From assembly GCA_020439995.1 (NCBI GenBank), contig JAGROY010000139.1:1-58283 (forward strand): a stretch of DNA of 58,283 nt, given 5' to 3'. The notes beneath the pieces were generated by a model. That model worked only from the letters and a program-made list of their open reading frames with translations. It made no database searches and was not told where the DNA came from. Below, one piece after another: positions 43,380 to 52,888 of this stretch. The DNA is from Verrucomicrobiia bacterium (GTDB taxonomy: Bacteria > Verrucomicrobiota > Verrucomicrobiia > Verrucomicrobiales > DEV007). The stretch's first letter is position 1, and each line of letters begins with the position of its first letter. The position numbers were made by a program, and so were the translations under genes.

Positions 43380-44240
43380 ATGGAACACTTCCTGGAAACT
43401 TGCGACCCGCTGGATGCCCGGCAGTTTCACCTCGCAGTGAAGCGACTGGCGGACAGCCTGGGATACGGAACCGACAAGTCCCCCTTCCTCGGCTCAGGAA
43501 TCGAATACGTGCAATCTCGCCCGTATCAGCCAGGCGACCCCGTAAAATCAATCGACTGGCGGGTGACAGCGCGCACCGGAAAACACTTCGTCAAAGAATA
43601 CGAAGCGCCAAAGCGCATGCCAGTCTACATCTTGATCGACAGCTCGGCATCAATGGTAGTAACCTCACAGACACTGAGCAAATACGCATGGGCATTGCAA
43701 GTGGCTGGCGGGCTCGCCTTTGCAGCGCTCGATCGCGTGAGCCCAGTCGGCGTGCTGGCAGTCGGTGATCGCGACTTCAAAATGCAGCCGAGCCTGTCCC
43801 GTGATCAGATTCTGCAGTGGCTGCTGCGCCTCCGGCACTATCGCTACGACGGAACCACCACGCTCGGCGCAAAGATTGGCGAGCTAAGCCCCAGTTTGAG
43901 CAATCGATCACTGCTCATCATACTCAGCGATCTGCATGACCCGCGCGCGCTCCCCGCTCTCAAGCTGGCCGGCCAGCGCCATGATTGTGTCGCACTGCAG
44001 TTCCAGGACCCCGCCGAAGTCGACCTGCGGGGCAGCGGATTCTTTCACGGACAGGAAGCGGAGACCGGCCGCGCATTCATCAGCCATGGACGAAAACAAT
44101 GGCTCGATCAGGAGCAGGTCAGCAGCGAGTTGAAGCGGTCGGGCATCGATCATCTGTTACTGCGAACGGATCAGAAGTTTGTGGCGAAACTTCGCCTGTT
44201 CTTTCGTTCGAGAGATTTACTGGGACGCGGAGCACGATGA
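43380..44240 (+). CDS. DUF58 protein of the MoxR/Bat operon
   Basis: DUF58 proteins accompany MoxR and VWA proteins and hold a von Willebrand-like fold. The 286-residue protein has the conserved DUF58 signature YQPGDPVKSIDWRVTART and FVKEYEAPKRMPVYILIDSS, with ASM completing a DxSxSM-like metal site. No membrane helix is obvious, so it is likely cytoplasmic. The next gene's ATG overlaps its stop (ATGATG). Confidence 0.92.
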   Translation: MEHFLETCDPLDARQFHLAVKRLADSLGYGTDKSPFLGSGIEYVQSRPYQPGDPVKSIDWRVTARTGKHFVKEYEAPKRMPVYILIDSSASMVVTSQTLSKYAWALQVAGGLAFAALDRVSPVGVLAVGDRDFKMQPSLSRDQILQWLLRLRHYRYDGTTTLGAKIGELSPSLSNRSLLIILSDLHDPRALPALKLAGQRHDCVALQFQDPAEVDLRGSGFFHGQEAETGRAFISHGRKQWLDQEQVSSELKRSGIDHLLLRTDQKFVAKLRLFFRSRDLLGRGAR

Positions 44241-45034
44241 TGAAAACCACTTATTTTATCGCCCTCGCAACGGGTTTTCTCATTGCTCCGCTCTTCGGGG
44301 AAGAACTGAGATCGCCCACGGTCGGGATCGCGGGCCGCATTGAGCAAATCGTTCTTCCGGGAACGGAACTCATCGCCAGGCCAATCGAAGACGATAGCTC
44401 ACCTGTCGTGCTGCGTATCGACGCAGTCTTCCCCCACGGCACAGCGAACCGCTACGACTTGGAATTCTACGGCCTCGAGCCAGGAAAATTTGACCTGCGC
44501 GATTATCTGCTGAGGAAAGACGGCAGCGGCACCAGTGATCTTCCGGAAATACCGGTGGAGATTCGCGGAATTCTGGGGCCGGGACAAAAACAACCCAACC
44601 CGCTGCCTTTGACCGCTCTGCCAGTACTCGGCGGCTACAGGGCATTGCTCGCTGCTGCAGCCATCCTGTGGCTAGTGGGATTGTTAGCGCTAATTTTCAT
44701 TCGACCGAAAAAGCAGCAGCCTCAAGATGACGAGGGCAAGCAAAAGCTGAGCCTGGCCGAGCGCCTGCGTCCCATAGTCGAGCGGGCCCAGACAGGCGAA
44801 CTGTCCAAGAATGAACAGGCTGAACTGGAACGATTGCTCATCGGCTACTGGCGCGAGCGCCTCAATCTTGAGGGGCAGAGCATGACCGATGCACTGGCGA
44901 CATTGCGCCAGCACGACGAAGCCGGAGCATTGCTCGGGGCACTGGAAGAATGGCTGCACAGCCCGAACCATGGCGAAGGGATAGACGTCTCGACACTCTT
45001 GAAGCCCTACGAAAACGTCCGTGTAGAACCGTGA
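44237..45034 (+). CDS. BatD-like exported membrane protein, short form
   Basis: The 265-residue product has a signal peptide (MMKTTYFIALATGFLIAPLFG), a beta-rich extracytoplasmic domain (RSPTVGIAGRIEQIVLPGTE), one membrane helix (about 150-172, ALLAAAAILWLVGLLALIFI) and a cytoplasmic helical tail containing GELSKNEQAELERLLIGYWR. The tail resembles that of the 1268-residue last gene of the operon. The layout (signal, beta domain, membrane helix, cytoplasmic tail) is that of BatD-type proteins, but the extracytoplasmic domain is much shorter. It overlaps the DUF58 gene and is 10 bp before the first VWA gene. Confidence 0.75.
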   Translation: MMKTTYFIALATGFLIAPLFGEELRSPTVGIAGRIEQIVLPGTELIARPIEDDSSPVVLRIDAVFPHGTANRYDLEFYGLEPGKFDLRDYLLRKDGSGTSDLPEIPVEIRGILGPGQKQPNPLPLTALPVLGGYRALLAAAAILWLVGLLALIFIRPKKQQPQDDEGKQKLSLAERLRPIVERAQTGELSKNEQAELERLLIGYWRERLNLEGQSMTDALATLRQHDEAGALLGALEEWLHSPNHGEGIDVSTLLKPYENVRVEP

Positions 45035-45044
45035 CTCTCCTCTG

Positions 45045-45962
45045 ATGCCGTTCGCTTATCCATGGGTTTTACTCTTACTGGTCGTTCCCATTCTCCTGCT
45101 GGTGTGGACATGGAGGCGGCACGGACATCGCGTCGTTCTTCCATTTGATCACGGGTTCCAAAGCCGCGGCACCGCGTTGAAGATCCTTCTAAACCTCGCG
45201 GGTTCATTGCCCGCTCTACTCTGCGCCATCGCCGTCCTTCTTCTCGCCGGCCCACAGCAGACAGCAGAACCAAAAACGAAAAAGCGCCTCACCAACATTC
45301 AGTTTTGCCTCGATGTCTCCGGCAGCATGATCGCGAACTATGGCGATGGCGACCGCTATGATGCCGCGATGGAATCGATCAACGAATTCCTGAATTATCG
45401 CGAAGGCGATGCCTTTGGACTTACGATATTTGGCAATCATTACCTGCACTGGATCCACCTCACCTCGGATCCATCGGCATTCCGCTATGCCCCCCCATTC
45501 CTCAGCCCGCGCAGTCTGCCACCGTGGTTCAGCGGTGGCACAAGCATCGGCATGGCCCTGGAACAATGCCTTAAACTACTCATCGAACGGGAGGAGGGCG
45601 ATCGCATGATCATCCTTCTCACCGATGGCTACAGCTACGATCTGGATGGCGGAAAAGACGAGGAACTAGCCCGAACCCTAGCTGCCAACGGCATTGTCGT
45701 CTATGCCATTCACGTGGCCGACGGCTCCCCGCCGGATCAACTGGCGACCATCGCGAGCATTACCGGGGGCGAAGTGTTTGGCGCAGGTGACCCCGGAGCA
45801 TTGAAGGCTGTCTTTGCAAAAATCGACGGCATGCAGGAAACCAAGCTGGAAAAGATCAGCTCGGAGTCGATGGATAATTTTACCCCCTACGCCATGGTGG
45901 GAGTGGCATTGTTAGGATTAAACCTGCTGACTCTGTTCGGCCTGCGATACACACCATGGTAG
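45045..45962 (+). CDS. membrane-anchored von Willebrand A protein (BatA/BatB-like), first copy
   Basis: The 305-residue BatA/BatB-like protein has two N-terminal membrane helices (about 5-20 and 50-72), a VWA domain and a C-terminal helix (YAMVGVALLGLNLLTLFGLR). The metal site (MIDAS) motif is intact: CLDVSGSM, then T of TIFGNHY and TDG in ILLTDGYSYD. VWA domains mediate metal-dependent protein contacts, so it may bind the extracytoplasmic partners of this operon. It overlaps the second VWA gene by 7 bp. Confidence 0.9.
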   Translation: MPFAYPWVLLLLVVPILLLVWTWRRHGHRVVLPFDHGFQSRGTALKILLNLAGSLPALLCAIAVLLLAGPQQTAEPKTKKRLTNIQFCLDVSGSMIANYGDGDRYDAAMESINEFLNYREGDAFGLTIFGNHYLHWIHLTSDPSAFRYAPPFLSPRSLPPWFSGGTSIGMALEQCLKLLIEREEGDRMIILLTDGYSYDLDGGKDEELARTLAANGIVVYAIHVADGSPPDQLATIASITGGEVFGAGDPGALKAVFAKIDGMQETKLEKISSESMDNFTPYAMVGVALLGLNLLTLFGLRYTPW

Positions 45963-46942
45963 TCGAAATACTCACCATCGTTGCCGTTCTCCTGGCAGCT
46001 GCAGCGGAACTCTGGCACAGCCACCGCATCCGCCGCATGGCACCGCTGGCGTTCGGCCCAAAGCGTCGTCCCGCCCTGTGGGTTTCTCTTGCACCCGCTG
46101 CGAAGTCAATCGCCGTCGGCCTCCTGACGTGGGGACTGCTGAGCCTCATGCTCGCGATTCAACCCAAGATCTATCAGGCAAAAGCCGTCGAAGACGATGA
46201 GATCCGCCACATCGTGATCGTGTTAGACGTATCCCCCAGCATGAAGCTCGCTGACGCCGGCCCGGACCTGACCGAGACCAGAAGCCAGCGGGCCTACACG
46301 GTGATGGAGTCGTTCTTCAAACGCGTGCCAATGGAACAAATGCGGCTGTCGCTCATCGCAGTTTACAATGGTGCGAAGCCAGTGGTCGTCGACACCAAGG
46401 ATGCCGATGTCGTCCGCAATTTTCTCGATGGACTGGACATGTATCAGGCCTTTGATACTGGAAAGACCAAACTTTTCAGTGGACTCGAAGAGGCCGCAAA
46501 AATCGCCAAGCCGTGGAAGCCGCGGAGCACCACTGTCGTGCTCCTGAGCGATGGCGACACAGTGCCCGCCACCGGAATTCCGAAGATGCCAGTGTCCGTA
46601 GATCACGTGCTGGTCGTCGGCTTTGGCGACGCACGTTCCGGCAAATTCATCGATGGCCGACAGTCCCGGCAGGACGCGTCGACACTTCGACAAATCGCAT
46701 TGCGGCTCGGTGGCGAATTCCACGATGGCAACCAGAAACACCTGCCTTCCGACGTGCTCTCGTCACTCACGCACATCGAAAGTGAGAGTCCATTCGAGAA
46801 GCTCACACGTCGCGAATATGCGTTGATCGCCTGCACTGCGGGAGCACTCATTCTGGCATTCCTTCCGGTAGCATTGCACCTCTTTGGCACCGGTTGGCGA
46901 CCTGGCACCCGGCCGTCAGGCACGGAAACTCCTCGCACTTAG
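45956..46942 (+). CDS. membrane-anchored von Willebrand A protein, second copy
   Basis: The 328-residue protein has N-terminal helices (about 5-22, 42-62), a VWA domain with the MIDAS motif VLDVSPSMKLADAG and the later VVLLSDGDTVPATG, and a C-terminal helix (YALIACTAGALILAFLPVAL). Two VWA genes in a row is the classic Bat-operon layout. It starts inside the preceding VWA gene and is followed by a 95 bp gap. Confidence 0.9.
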   Translation: MVVEILTIVAVLLAAAAELWHSHRIRRMAPLAFGPKRRPALWVSLAPAAKSIAVGLLTWGLLSLMLAIQPKIYQAKAVEDDEIRHIVIVLDVSPSMKLADAGPDLTETRSQRAYTVMESFFKRVPMEQMRLSLIAVYNGAKPVVVDTKDADVVRNFLDGLDMYQAFDTGKTKLFSGLEEAAKIAKPWKPRSTTVVLLSDGDTVPATGIPKMPVSVDHVLVVGFGDARSGKFIDGRQSRQDASTLRQIALRLGGEFHDGNQKHLPSDVLSSLTHIESESPFEKLTRREYALIACTAGALILAFLPVALHLFGTGWRPGTRPSGTETPRT

Positions 46943-47037
46943 ACGTATGTACATTCTCGCCCCCATTCACCTAGGAAACAATTCCCTGCGATTAATCATT
47001 GAACCCATCCACCCCAGCAACTAACCTGCGCACTGGC

Positions 47038-47631
47038 ATGAGAAAGATCTTTATCGTTTTTTGGCTACTACTTCCAGTAGTAGGAATGGCTTACCACTTT
47101 GGCCCGGGGCGAGCGCGGATGACAATTGATGACGCTGGAGCGCAACTGGTCCTGGCCGAACAACTGGCAAAAGAACAACAATGGGACGAGGCAATTGAGA
47201 AGTTCGACCGGGTTTTGCAGCTGCTCCCAAAAGACAAGACCGCTGAGATGCGCCGAGTGCGACTGGCAAAGGCAAACGCCCAGATGCTGGCTCATCAATT
47301 GCCCGACGCTCACCAGGATCTAGGTGTGCTAGTTGAAGAAATGACCGAAGACCAGTCGGCCGATCCACAGGTTTTACAGGAGGCGCGTTCTGCCCACGCA
47401 AATTCGCAGTACTACCTTACCTGGCTCATGCGCCTGGAAGGAGTCGGCAAGGAAACGTGGGGGCCGGAAATCGAAGCCGCTAGGCAAACTTACCGGTTGC
47501 TGGCGGAGGATGCCGTAAAGTCGGGCGACGCCGCATTTGGCAAGAAAGTCAGCGAAGATCTGGAATCGACGATCCGGTTGGCGCGAATGGATCTAGGCGA
47601 ACTGCAGGGGCTCCCCCTGCCCAATCAATGA
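47038..47631 (+). CDS. TPR-like exported or anchored protein of the Bat operon
   Basis: The 197-residue product has an N-terminal hydrophobic segment (MRKIFIVFWLLLPVVGMAYH) and helical repeats resembling TPR (AGAQLVLAEQLAKEQQWDEA, IEKFDRVLQLLPKDKTAEMR). BatE, the TPR protein of classical bat operons, is similar in type. I start at the ATG 47038, directly before the hydrophobic segment, rather than a TTG at 46999. It is followed by a 206 bp gap before the giant gene. Confidence 0.78.
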   Translation: MRKIFIVFWLLLPVVGMAYHFGPGRARMTIDDAGAQLVLAEQLAKEQQWDEAIEKFDRVLQLLPKDKTAEMRRVRLAKANAQMLAHQLPDAHQDLGVLVEEMTEDQSADPQVLQEARSAHANSQYYLTWLMRLEGVGKETWGPEIEAARQTYRLLAEDAVKSGDAAFGKKVSEDLESTIRLARMDLGELQGLPLPNQ

Positions 47632-47837
47632 CGGGGCTGCTCTAGTGGCAAAAGCCGCGGTCGCGGCAAAGGAAAATCACCTAAAGGACAACTTCCAAAA
47701 GATTCCCGTTCAGCCGGACAAGGGCCACCTCCCTCTGGCGCAGGTTCCTGATCACTGCATCGGGCATATTGAAGTAGCTTGCCGTGTGCGGACGCTCGGC
47801 AGGCGCTGGCTTGGATGAAACACATTGGATTGAACAC

Positions 47838-50800
47838 ATGAAAACTCGAAAGGGAATCCCCAGCTTGGCATTCCTGTTAGGACTGCCTCTATATTTCTGG
47901 CTGTCGATCATCACGCCGCCTGATGCCGCAGCTCAGAGCGCGACCACTCCAGCCGTGCCGTTCGTTATCATGGAGGGAACCCTTACGGACAAACCCGTCC
48001 CACCGGAAACCCCAGCGCCTGCACCAACGTTGGCTACAGACACTGCTGAAGCCCCGGCGACAACACCCGAGGTGACACCCGAACAGAAACGCATCCAGAA
48101 ATTTGTCACCCTCAAATTTGACCGACGCCTCTCCAATGTTCTCAAAACTCGCTCGATTTCTGAAGCAGAAGCGCTGGCAGACGAACCGGAACCCGAAAAC
48201 GCCGATCCTTCGGCACCAGAGAAGGATCCTCTCGATGAGCAAATCGATTTGGAATTCAAAGCATTCGAACTCAACATCGTGCTGGGAGAATGGAGCAAAG
48301 TCGCGGATTACATCGGCACACAGTTTGCCGAGAGCGATCGCAAGAAGGCATACCTTCATCTCTTGAGAGGCCTCCTGGTTCCACCGCCAGTCACACCTAA
48401 TCCGGCGGCGCCCCCGTCCCTGCCTGGCCAGCCTCAGCCTAACCGACCTCCCAAACAACCCGAACTACAGTTCCTCGACTTGAACGATATCGTCGGCCTC
48501 GCGGATGCTTCCCCGTTTCCGCTGGACCGGGAGTTGATCCAATATCTCACTCCACTTCTGACCCAGGCATTTGCGCGTGGCGATTTCATCGATGACCTCC
48601 TGGCCACATTGCGGGAGGGAACGAAACGGCTTGGTGGCAACGATCCTGAGCTGAAACGCGCCGCAGCCCGCCTGCTCATCGCAGTCGATCACGCTGCGGA
48701 AGCTGGCGAGTTTCTGCCCACTCCTGAGCAAGCCATCGCCGATCAGAACCTCGAGGGCTTGAACCTACTGGCGCTTTATTTTGTCGCCCTCTATGAGAAG
48801 GAAAAGAAAATCGAAAGCCTGGAGAAAGCATGGGAGATGACCCAGGCTGAGTTGTCCTCAACCGGACTTCCAACCGAGCAGAAAGAAGAAGCCCTGGAGC
48901 GTGCGCTCGAATTGACGCCGAAGATTCGGGAAGAACTCGGGCAGGCCTGGCTCACCGACAGCTTCACCAACCACCCCGAACGTGGTATGGAAATCCTTGG
49001 CACCGTCGGCACAATCACCGCCCGCAGTCAAAGTGAAGTGGACCCGCAAGTACGGTTGAAAAAGCTGGAACTCCAGGCGACCGCTGTGGAGGCACTGCTC
49101 AAGTCCGCCCCTGACCGGGCCAAGGAATGGGCAAACACGCTGCACCTGCTCGCATTGAACTGGCTGAGCGAAGCCGAGTACACCCGCCTCCGTGACCAGT
49201 CCGATTCCAGCCAGCCGAATCTGCGTTTCGATCAATACGGCAACATGTATTACGATAGCAACAGGTACGGCAACAACGGCCAGCCTGGACAGAACAAGCA
49301 GCCGATCGCCACTGGCGACATGCTCGACAATGCCCCCAGCGAAGCCTGGATGAAATTCGTGTCGGACAGCATGCAGCCAAAGTTCTCGATGATCCTGGCC
49401 CAGCTGCATCTGAAAGTGAAGGAGGACGAAAAGGCATTTCCTTACATTGAAGCAATCGCCAGATCTCACCCGGAAACCGCGCTCGAACTGGCGCACGAAT
49501 TTCTCGATATCTGGACCGCGAATCATAACCCTAACACTGATCGCTACCGCACCAGCTATTACTATTATTCCTACGGATTCAACACCAGGGCAGAATCGAT
49601 TCCCCTGACCCGATCGAAGCAAGTGCGGAACCTCAAAGAACTGGCCGACTGGATCACCAGGCTACGGGCGATGGAAATCGGCGATCTGGATGAAGACCGA
49701 CTGTCCAAGGCATTCATGCAAACGCACAGCGCCGCTGAAGTCTATCGGTTGGAGGACATCGAGCACGTGTTCGGCTCCCTCGAAGACTTGAAACCGGAAA
49801 CGATCGCCTCCCTGGTGCAGACCATGCGGCGTAACCTCGCCACGGTCTGGAAGAAACCGGAAGTCCAGCAGCAACAGAAAACCAAACGGAAGGACAAGGA
49901 GATCCAGGCGGACATCGAGCGCGGCTACGGAGTTGCCCATACCGTCATGAGTCATGCGGTGGAAAAACATCCGGAGTCCTGGCAACTCCAAATCGCCAAA
50001 GCTGCCGTCATGTTTGACCGCAACAACTTTGAGCAAGAGCTGCAGAAGAGCTCGGAATTTGTCGCGAAAAAGAAGGCGGCATTTGCAGAATTCGCGAAAG
50101 GCGCAGCACTCTATCAAGCCGCTCTTCCAAAGCTTGAGGAAGACAAGCACACTGCGGAAGCCTATGAAACATGGTTTTACGCCAGCCTTGGAGCCTGCGA
50201 CCTAGGTGCCTTGAAGCACGAACAGCAGCCGGACGCCCATCAGCAGGAACTCATTCGTGAGGCGCTGAATGCACTGCCGCTCGAGAATCGGGAAAACCAC
50301 ATCGGCAGGTTTGCGAATTCCCTTTCGTCCCGGATCGGCTCGGTGCAGCCGGAGCTTAAGCACCGCTACCTCAAGGCCGGCCTCGCGATTGCTGGCGAAC
50401 ACAAACAAGCGCGCCAGGCCAGGCAGGTCTTCGAATACTACAAAGACCTCGTCACGGAAATCAAACTGGATGCACGGCTCGATGGAACGGACACCGTGGG
50501 ACATACGTTGCCATTCGGGCTCTACGTCAATATCCGCCACACCCAGCACATCGAGCGCGAATCGGGTGGCTTCAGCAAGTATCTGGTGAACCAGCAGAAC
50601 AACCCGTATTCCTACAACTATGGTCGCCCGGCCGAGAACTATCGCGACAAGTTCGAGGAATCCGCGCGCGAAATCCTCAGCGAGCACTTCGAAGTCATGT
50701 CCGTCACCTTTCACAGCGAGAAGATCGAATCCCGTGGTGATCCTGAGCAAGGCTGGCGCGTCACCCCCTACGCCTACCTTTTGATGAAACCCAAGGGCCC

Positions 50801-51644
50801 CGAGATCGACAGCATCCCATCGCTGCGGATGGACTTTGATTTCCTTGATACATCGGGTTTCGCCGTCCTCCCCATCGAGTCCCCGCGGATTCCGATCAAC
50901 GCGCGCCCGGACGCACCTGGCCCACGGCCGATCGAAAACCTTAAGATCTCTCAAACTCTGGACGAACGCCAGGCCAAGGACGGCAAGCTGGTACTGGAAG
51001 TGAAGGCGAGCGCTCACGGGCTCCTGCCTGAATTCAACGACCTGCTGGAGTTTGCTCCAGAGCAGTTCGACATTACTGCGATCGATGATCAAGGACTGTC
51101 CGTCGTGGAACTGGACGCCGAACGCGACGACGGGGCAGCCATCTGCGAACGCAACTGGATGGTCGAATTGAAAGCGAAAGCAGGCCTCGAAAAGCAACCA
51201 ACCACATTCCAGTTCGCCACGGCAAAAGCCGAAACAGAAGAGTTCGTTTTCCAGCGCTACCAGGACGCCGATCTTGCGTCAGCGACTCAGGTTATTTCGT
51301 TGGAGCAGCGATATGGAGAACCGCAAAGCGACTGGATCTGGGGAGCCTCCGTCGCCGGATTCATCCTCATCATGTCAATTGCTGGTTTCTTCGTCCTGCG
51401 AGGAACGCCCGGTAGAGATATCGACGATCCAACCGGCTACCGGATTCCCGATGAGATCACTCCATTCTCCATAGTCACCCTGCTGCGCCGCATCCACTCC
51501 GATGCCAAACTTTCCGATAACGACCGCAGCGAACTCGGCCAATCCATTGCCGAACTGGAGCGCCACTTCTTCAACCGCGGATCAGATGCCGCATCCCCGG
51601 ATTTAAAAGCCATTGCCGAAAACTGGATCCGAAAGGCGGCGTAG
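47838..51644 (+). CDS. giant membrane-anchored protein (1268 residues), last gene of the Bat-type operon
   Basis: No family is recognised as a whole. From the ATG 47838 there is a signal-like segment (AFLLGLPLYFWLSIITPPDA), a Pro/Ala/Thr-rich stretch, and then about 800 residues of helical repeat character (TPR/solenoid-like). Stretches rich in Tyr, Asn and Gly break the repeats (NMYYDSNRYGNNGQPGQNKQ; SYYYYSYGF near 49555-49581; NNPYSYNYGRP). A beta-rich C-terminal domain, one membrane helix (about 1177-1198, GASVAGFILIMSIAGFFVL) and a short cytoplasmic tail (AKLSDNDRSELGQSIAELER) finish it. The last part resembles the BatD-like protein of this operon, so the giant may be a BatD-type partner of the VWA proteins. 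Confidence 0.75.
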   Translation: MKTRKGIPSLAFLLGLPLYFWLSIITPPDAAAQSATTPAVPFVIMEGTLTDKPVPPETPAPAPTLATDTAEAPATTPEVTPEQKRIQKFVTLKFDRRLSNVLKTRSISEAEALADEPEPENADPSAPEKDPLDEQIDLEFKAFELNIVLGEWSKVADYIGTQFAESDRKKAYLHLLRGLLVPPPVTPNPAAPPSLPGQPQPNRPPKQPELQFLDLNDIVGLADASPFPLDRELIQYLTPLLTQAFARGDFIDDLLATLREGTKRLGGNDPELKRAAARLLIAVDHAAEAGEFLPTPEQAIADQNLEGLNLLALYFVALYEKEKKIESLEKAWEMTQAELSSTGLPTEQKEEALERALELTPKIREELGQAWLTDSFTNHPERGMEILGTVGTITARSQSEVDPQVRLKKLELQATAVEALLKSAPDRAKEWANTLHLLALNWLSEAEYTRLRDQSDSSQPNLRFDQYGNMYYDSNRYGNNGQPGQNKQPIATGDMLDNAPSEAWMKFVSDSMQPKFSMILAQLHLKVKEDEKAFPYIEAIARSHPETALELAHEFLDIWTANHNPNTDRYRTSYYYYSYGFNTRAESIPLTRSKQVRNLKELADWITRLRAMEIGDLDEDRLSKAFMQTHSAAEVYRLEDIEHVFGSLEDLKPETIASLVQTMRRNLATVWKKPEVQQQQKTKRKDKEIQADIERGYGVAHTVMSHAVEKHPESWQLQIAKAAVMFDRNNFEQELQKSSEFVAKKKAAFAEFAKGAALYQAALPKLEEDKHTAEAYETWFYASLGACDLGALKHEQQPDAHQQELIREALNALPLENRENHIGRFANSLSSRIGSVQPELKHRYLKAGLAIAGEHKQARQARQVFEYYKDLVTEIKLDARLDGTDTVGHTLPFGLYVNIRHTQHIERESGGFSKYLVNQQNNPYSYNYGRPAENYRDKFEESAREILSEHFEVMSVTFHSEKIESRGDPEQGWRVTPYAYLLMKPKGPEIDSIPSLRMDFDFLDTSGFAVLPIESPRIPINARPDAPGPRPIENLKISQTLDERQAKDGKLVLEVKASAHGLLPEFNDLLEFAPEQFDITAIDDQGLSVVELDAERDDGAAICERNWMVELKAKAGLEKQPTTFQFATAKAETEEFVFQRYQDADLASATQVISLEQRYGEPQSDWIWGASVAGFILIMSIAGFFVLRGTPGRDIDDPTGYRIPDEITPFSIVTLLRRIHSDAKLSDNDRSELGQSIAELERHFFNRGSDAASPDLKAIAENWIRKAA

Positions 51645-51668
51645 CCGACCACCTGCGTTCCAATTCCC

Positions 51669-52010
51669 TTACGAATCGCCGTCATCGTATTGCGGTGGCG
51701 ACTTCCCTACCCTTTTCCCTATCCTGGGATAAGTCACGGTCGGGATGGCGTCTTCGATTCGATCGACATGCACGCTGTGAAACCAGCTGTCACCAAAGTC
51801 GAACCAGTAACCAAAACTGACCTCACATTTTTCCAGACCAAGCGCGTCCAAAGTAGTCGTTCGCGCGTCGCCAAAATGGTCAGGGCGATCGGAATCAAAC
51901 TCATCCGGAATACCGTAATTTGGCCCGGCCGAATCGTGCGCGCCCTTGCCGAACTGAAACTCGTAAAGGTGCGGATCATCCGCATTCGTTGCCAGACGTC
52001 GAAAGGTCAC
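51669..52010 (-). pseudogene. C-terminal fragment of a pRiA4b ORF-3-like protein
   Basis: The 113-residue frame shows the family C-terminal motifs DPHLYEFQFG, FGYWFDFGDSWFHSVHVD and YPRIGKRVGKSPPQY. Full members have about 60 or more further N-terminal residues that are missing here: the upstream sequence in this frame contains a stop, and the frame begins at a GTG with VTFRRLATNADD. This family is often carried on plasmids and beside mobile elements. Truncation fits the gene debris next to it, although a short functional member cannot be ruled out. Confidence 0.55.
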
Positions 52011-52014
52011 GTTT

Positions 52015-52290
52015 GAGCCACTCTGGGGGAAACAGCTTCAGGGCAAAATCGAGGCGCTACTCGCCAGCGAGATGGATGATCTCGAGCTTCGATCTGCACT
52101 GAAGGAATTGTCGCGGCAGTGGGGCTTCGGCGGATTCACCTGGTTCTGTGGGCCCCGGCTCTGGCGGCGCAACCGGGGTCGTCTTTCGCCCATTCATCCT
52201 GTCCAATTTCTCGCTCAGTCAGCTGCAGCTTGGGTATCGTTGGGAGTATACTCGTCAAGTTTCGAAATATACCATCCTGAATCGCCCTTA
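52015..52290 (+). pseudogene. possible frameshifted gene remnant
   Basis: One frame from 52015 reads protein-like text (EPLWGKQLQGKIEALLASEM, RSALKELSRQWGFGGFTWF) up to about 52172; after that a neighbouring frame continues sensibly (VVFRPFILSNFS from 52178). The two together resemble one gene broken by a frameshift, with no good start codon. No family is recognised. Overlap with the start of the minus-strand gene at 52215 and the short length make this weak. Confidence 0.25.
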
Positions 52291-52607
52291 CGAAGCACGA
52301 TGTTCAGATGCCATGATACCTCCACTACTGCAGTTCTTAACTTTAAATCTAGGTGTGGTACATACTCTTGAAAGGGGTAATTGCTGATCGCTTCACTGTG
52401 GCGAGCAAGTATCGCCTGAATCCCCTCATTATCCTGAGCCGCACGATTTAGGTGAATTCCTGCTGAGCCTGCGTCGGTGCTTCGAAACTGGGCAAAGAAT
52501 GCATCAACCGTACGATCAGCATCCTTAATCTCCTCCACTCTGACCAGCCGATAGTAGCCGATCGCAGTAAGCGCGATTGCAGATGTGATCATTAGCGCAC
52601 GCTTCAT
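52215..52607 (-). CDS. small exported or anchored hypothetical protein
   Basis: No family is recognised. The 130-residue product (ATG 52605-52607) has an N-terminal hydrophobic segment (MKRALMITSAIALTAIGYYR) and a soluble extracytoplasmic domain with TVDAFFAQFRSTDAGSAG and YVPHLDLKLRTAVVEVSWHL, followed by RKGDSGWYISKLDEY, like a small single-domain periplasmic protein. It lies alone between the debris and the repeat protein, with 281 bp free of genes upstream. Confidence 0.6.
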   Translation of the reverse strand: MKRALMITSAIALTAIGYYRLVRVEEIKDADRTVDAFFAQFRSTDAGSAGIHLNRAAQDNEGIQAILARHSEAISNYPFQEYVPHLDLKLRTAVVEVSWHLNIVLRKGDSGWYISKLDEYTPNDTQAAAD

Positions 52608-52888
52608 TCTCCTATCTCCTAGCATAAACGTTTACTTGTCGCACAACCATAGCGAGATATCTTTGCAGCACCTTGAATCATGGCGCATAGATAAGCCCCT
52701 TACTTCAAGGCATCTAACTGGGATAACTGGGATTTTTCTCAAACGAAAATCCAGATCAAAGTCGAATTGACAAGATACGGTTCTCTCAAGGAAGCTGAAA
52801 CGGATCGGATCACTACTCGCATACGGCAAATCGGTTCGACTAGTCCCGCTCGCTCGCATTTCACAAAGCGGATTCACAACTTCCAATG

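Noticed and set aside
50202..51197. 331-residue minus-strand frame
   Set aside because: Antisense to the giant Bat-operon gene; the opposite frame has membrane and domain features and fits the operon.
52632..52886. 84-residue minus-strand frame
   Set aside because: No recognisable features and no start context; likely chance.
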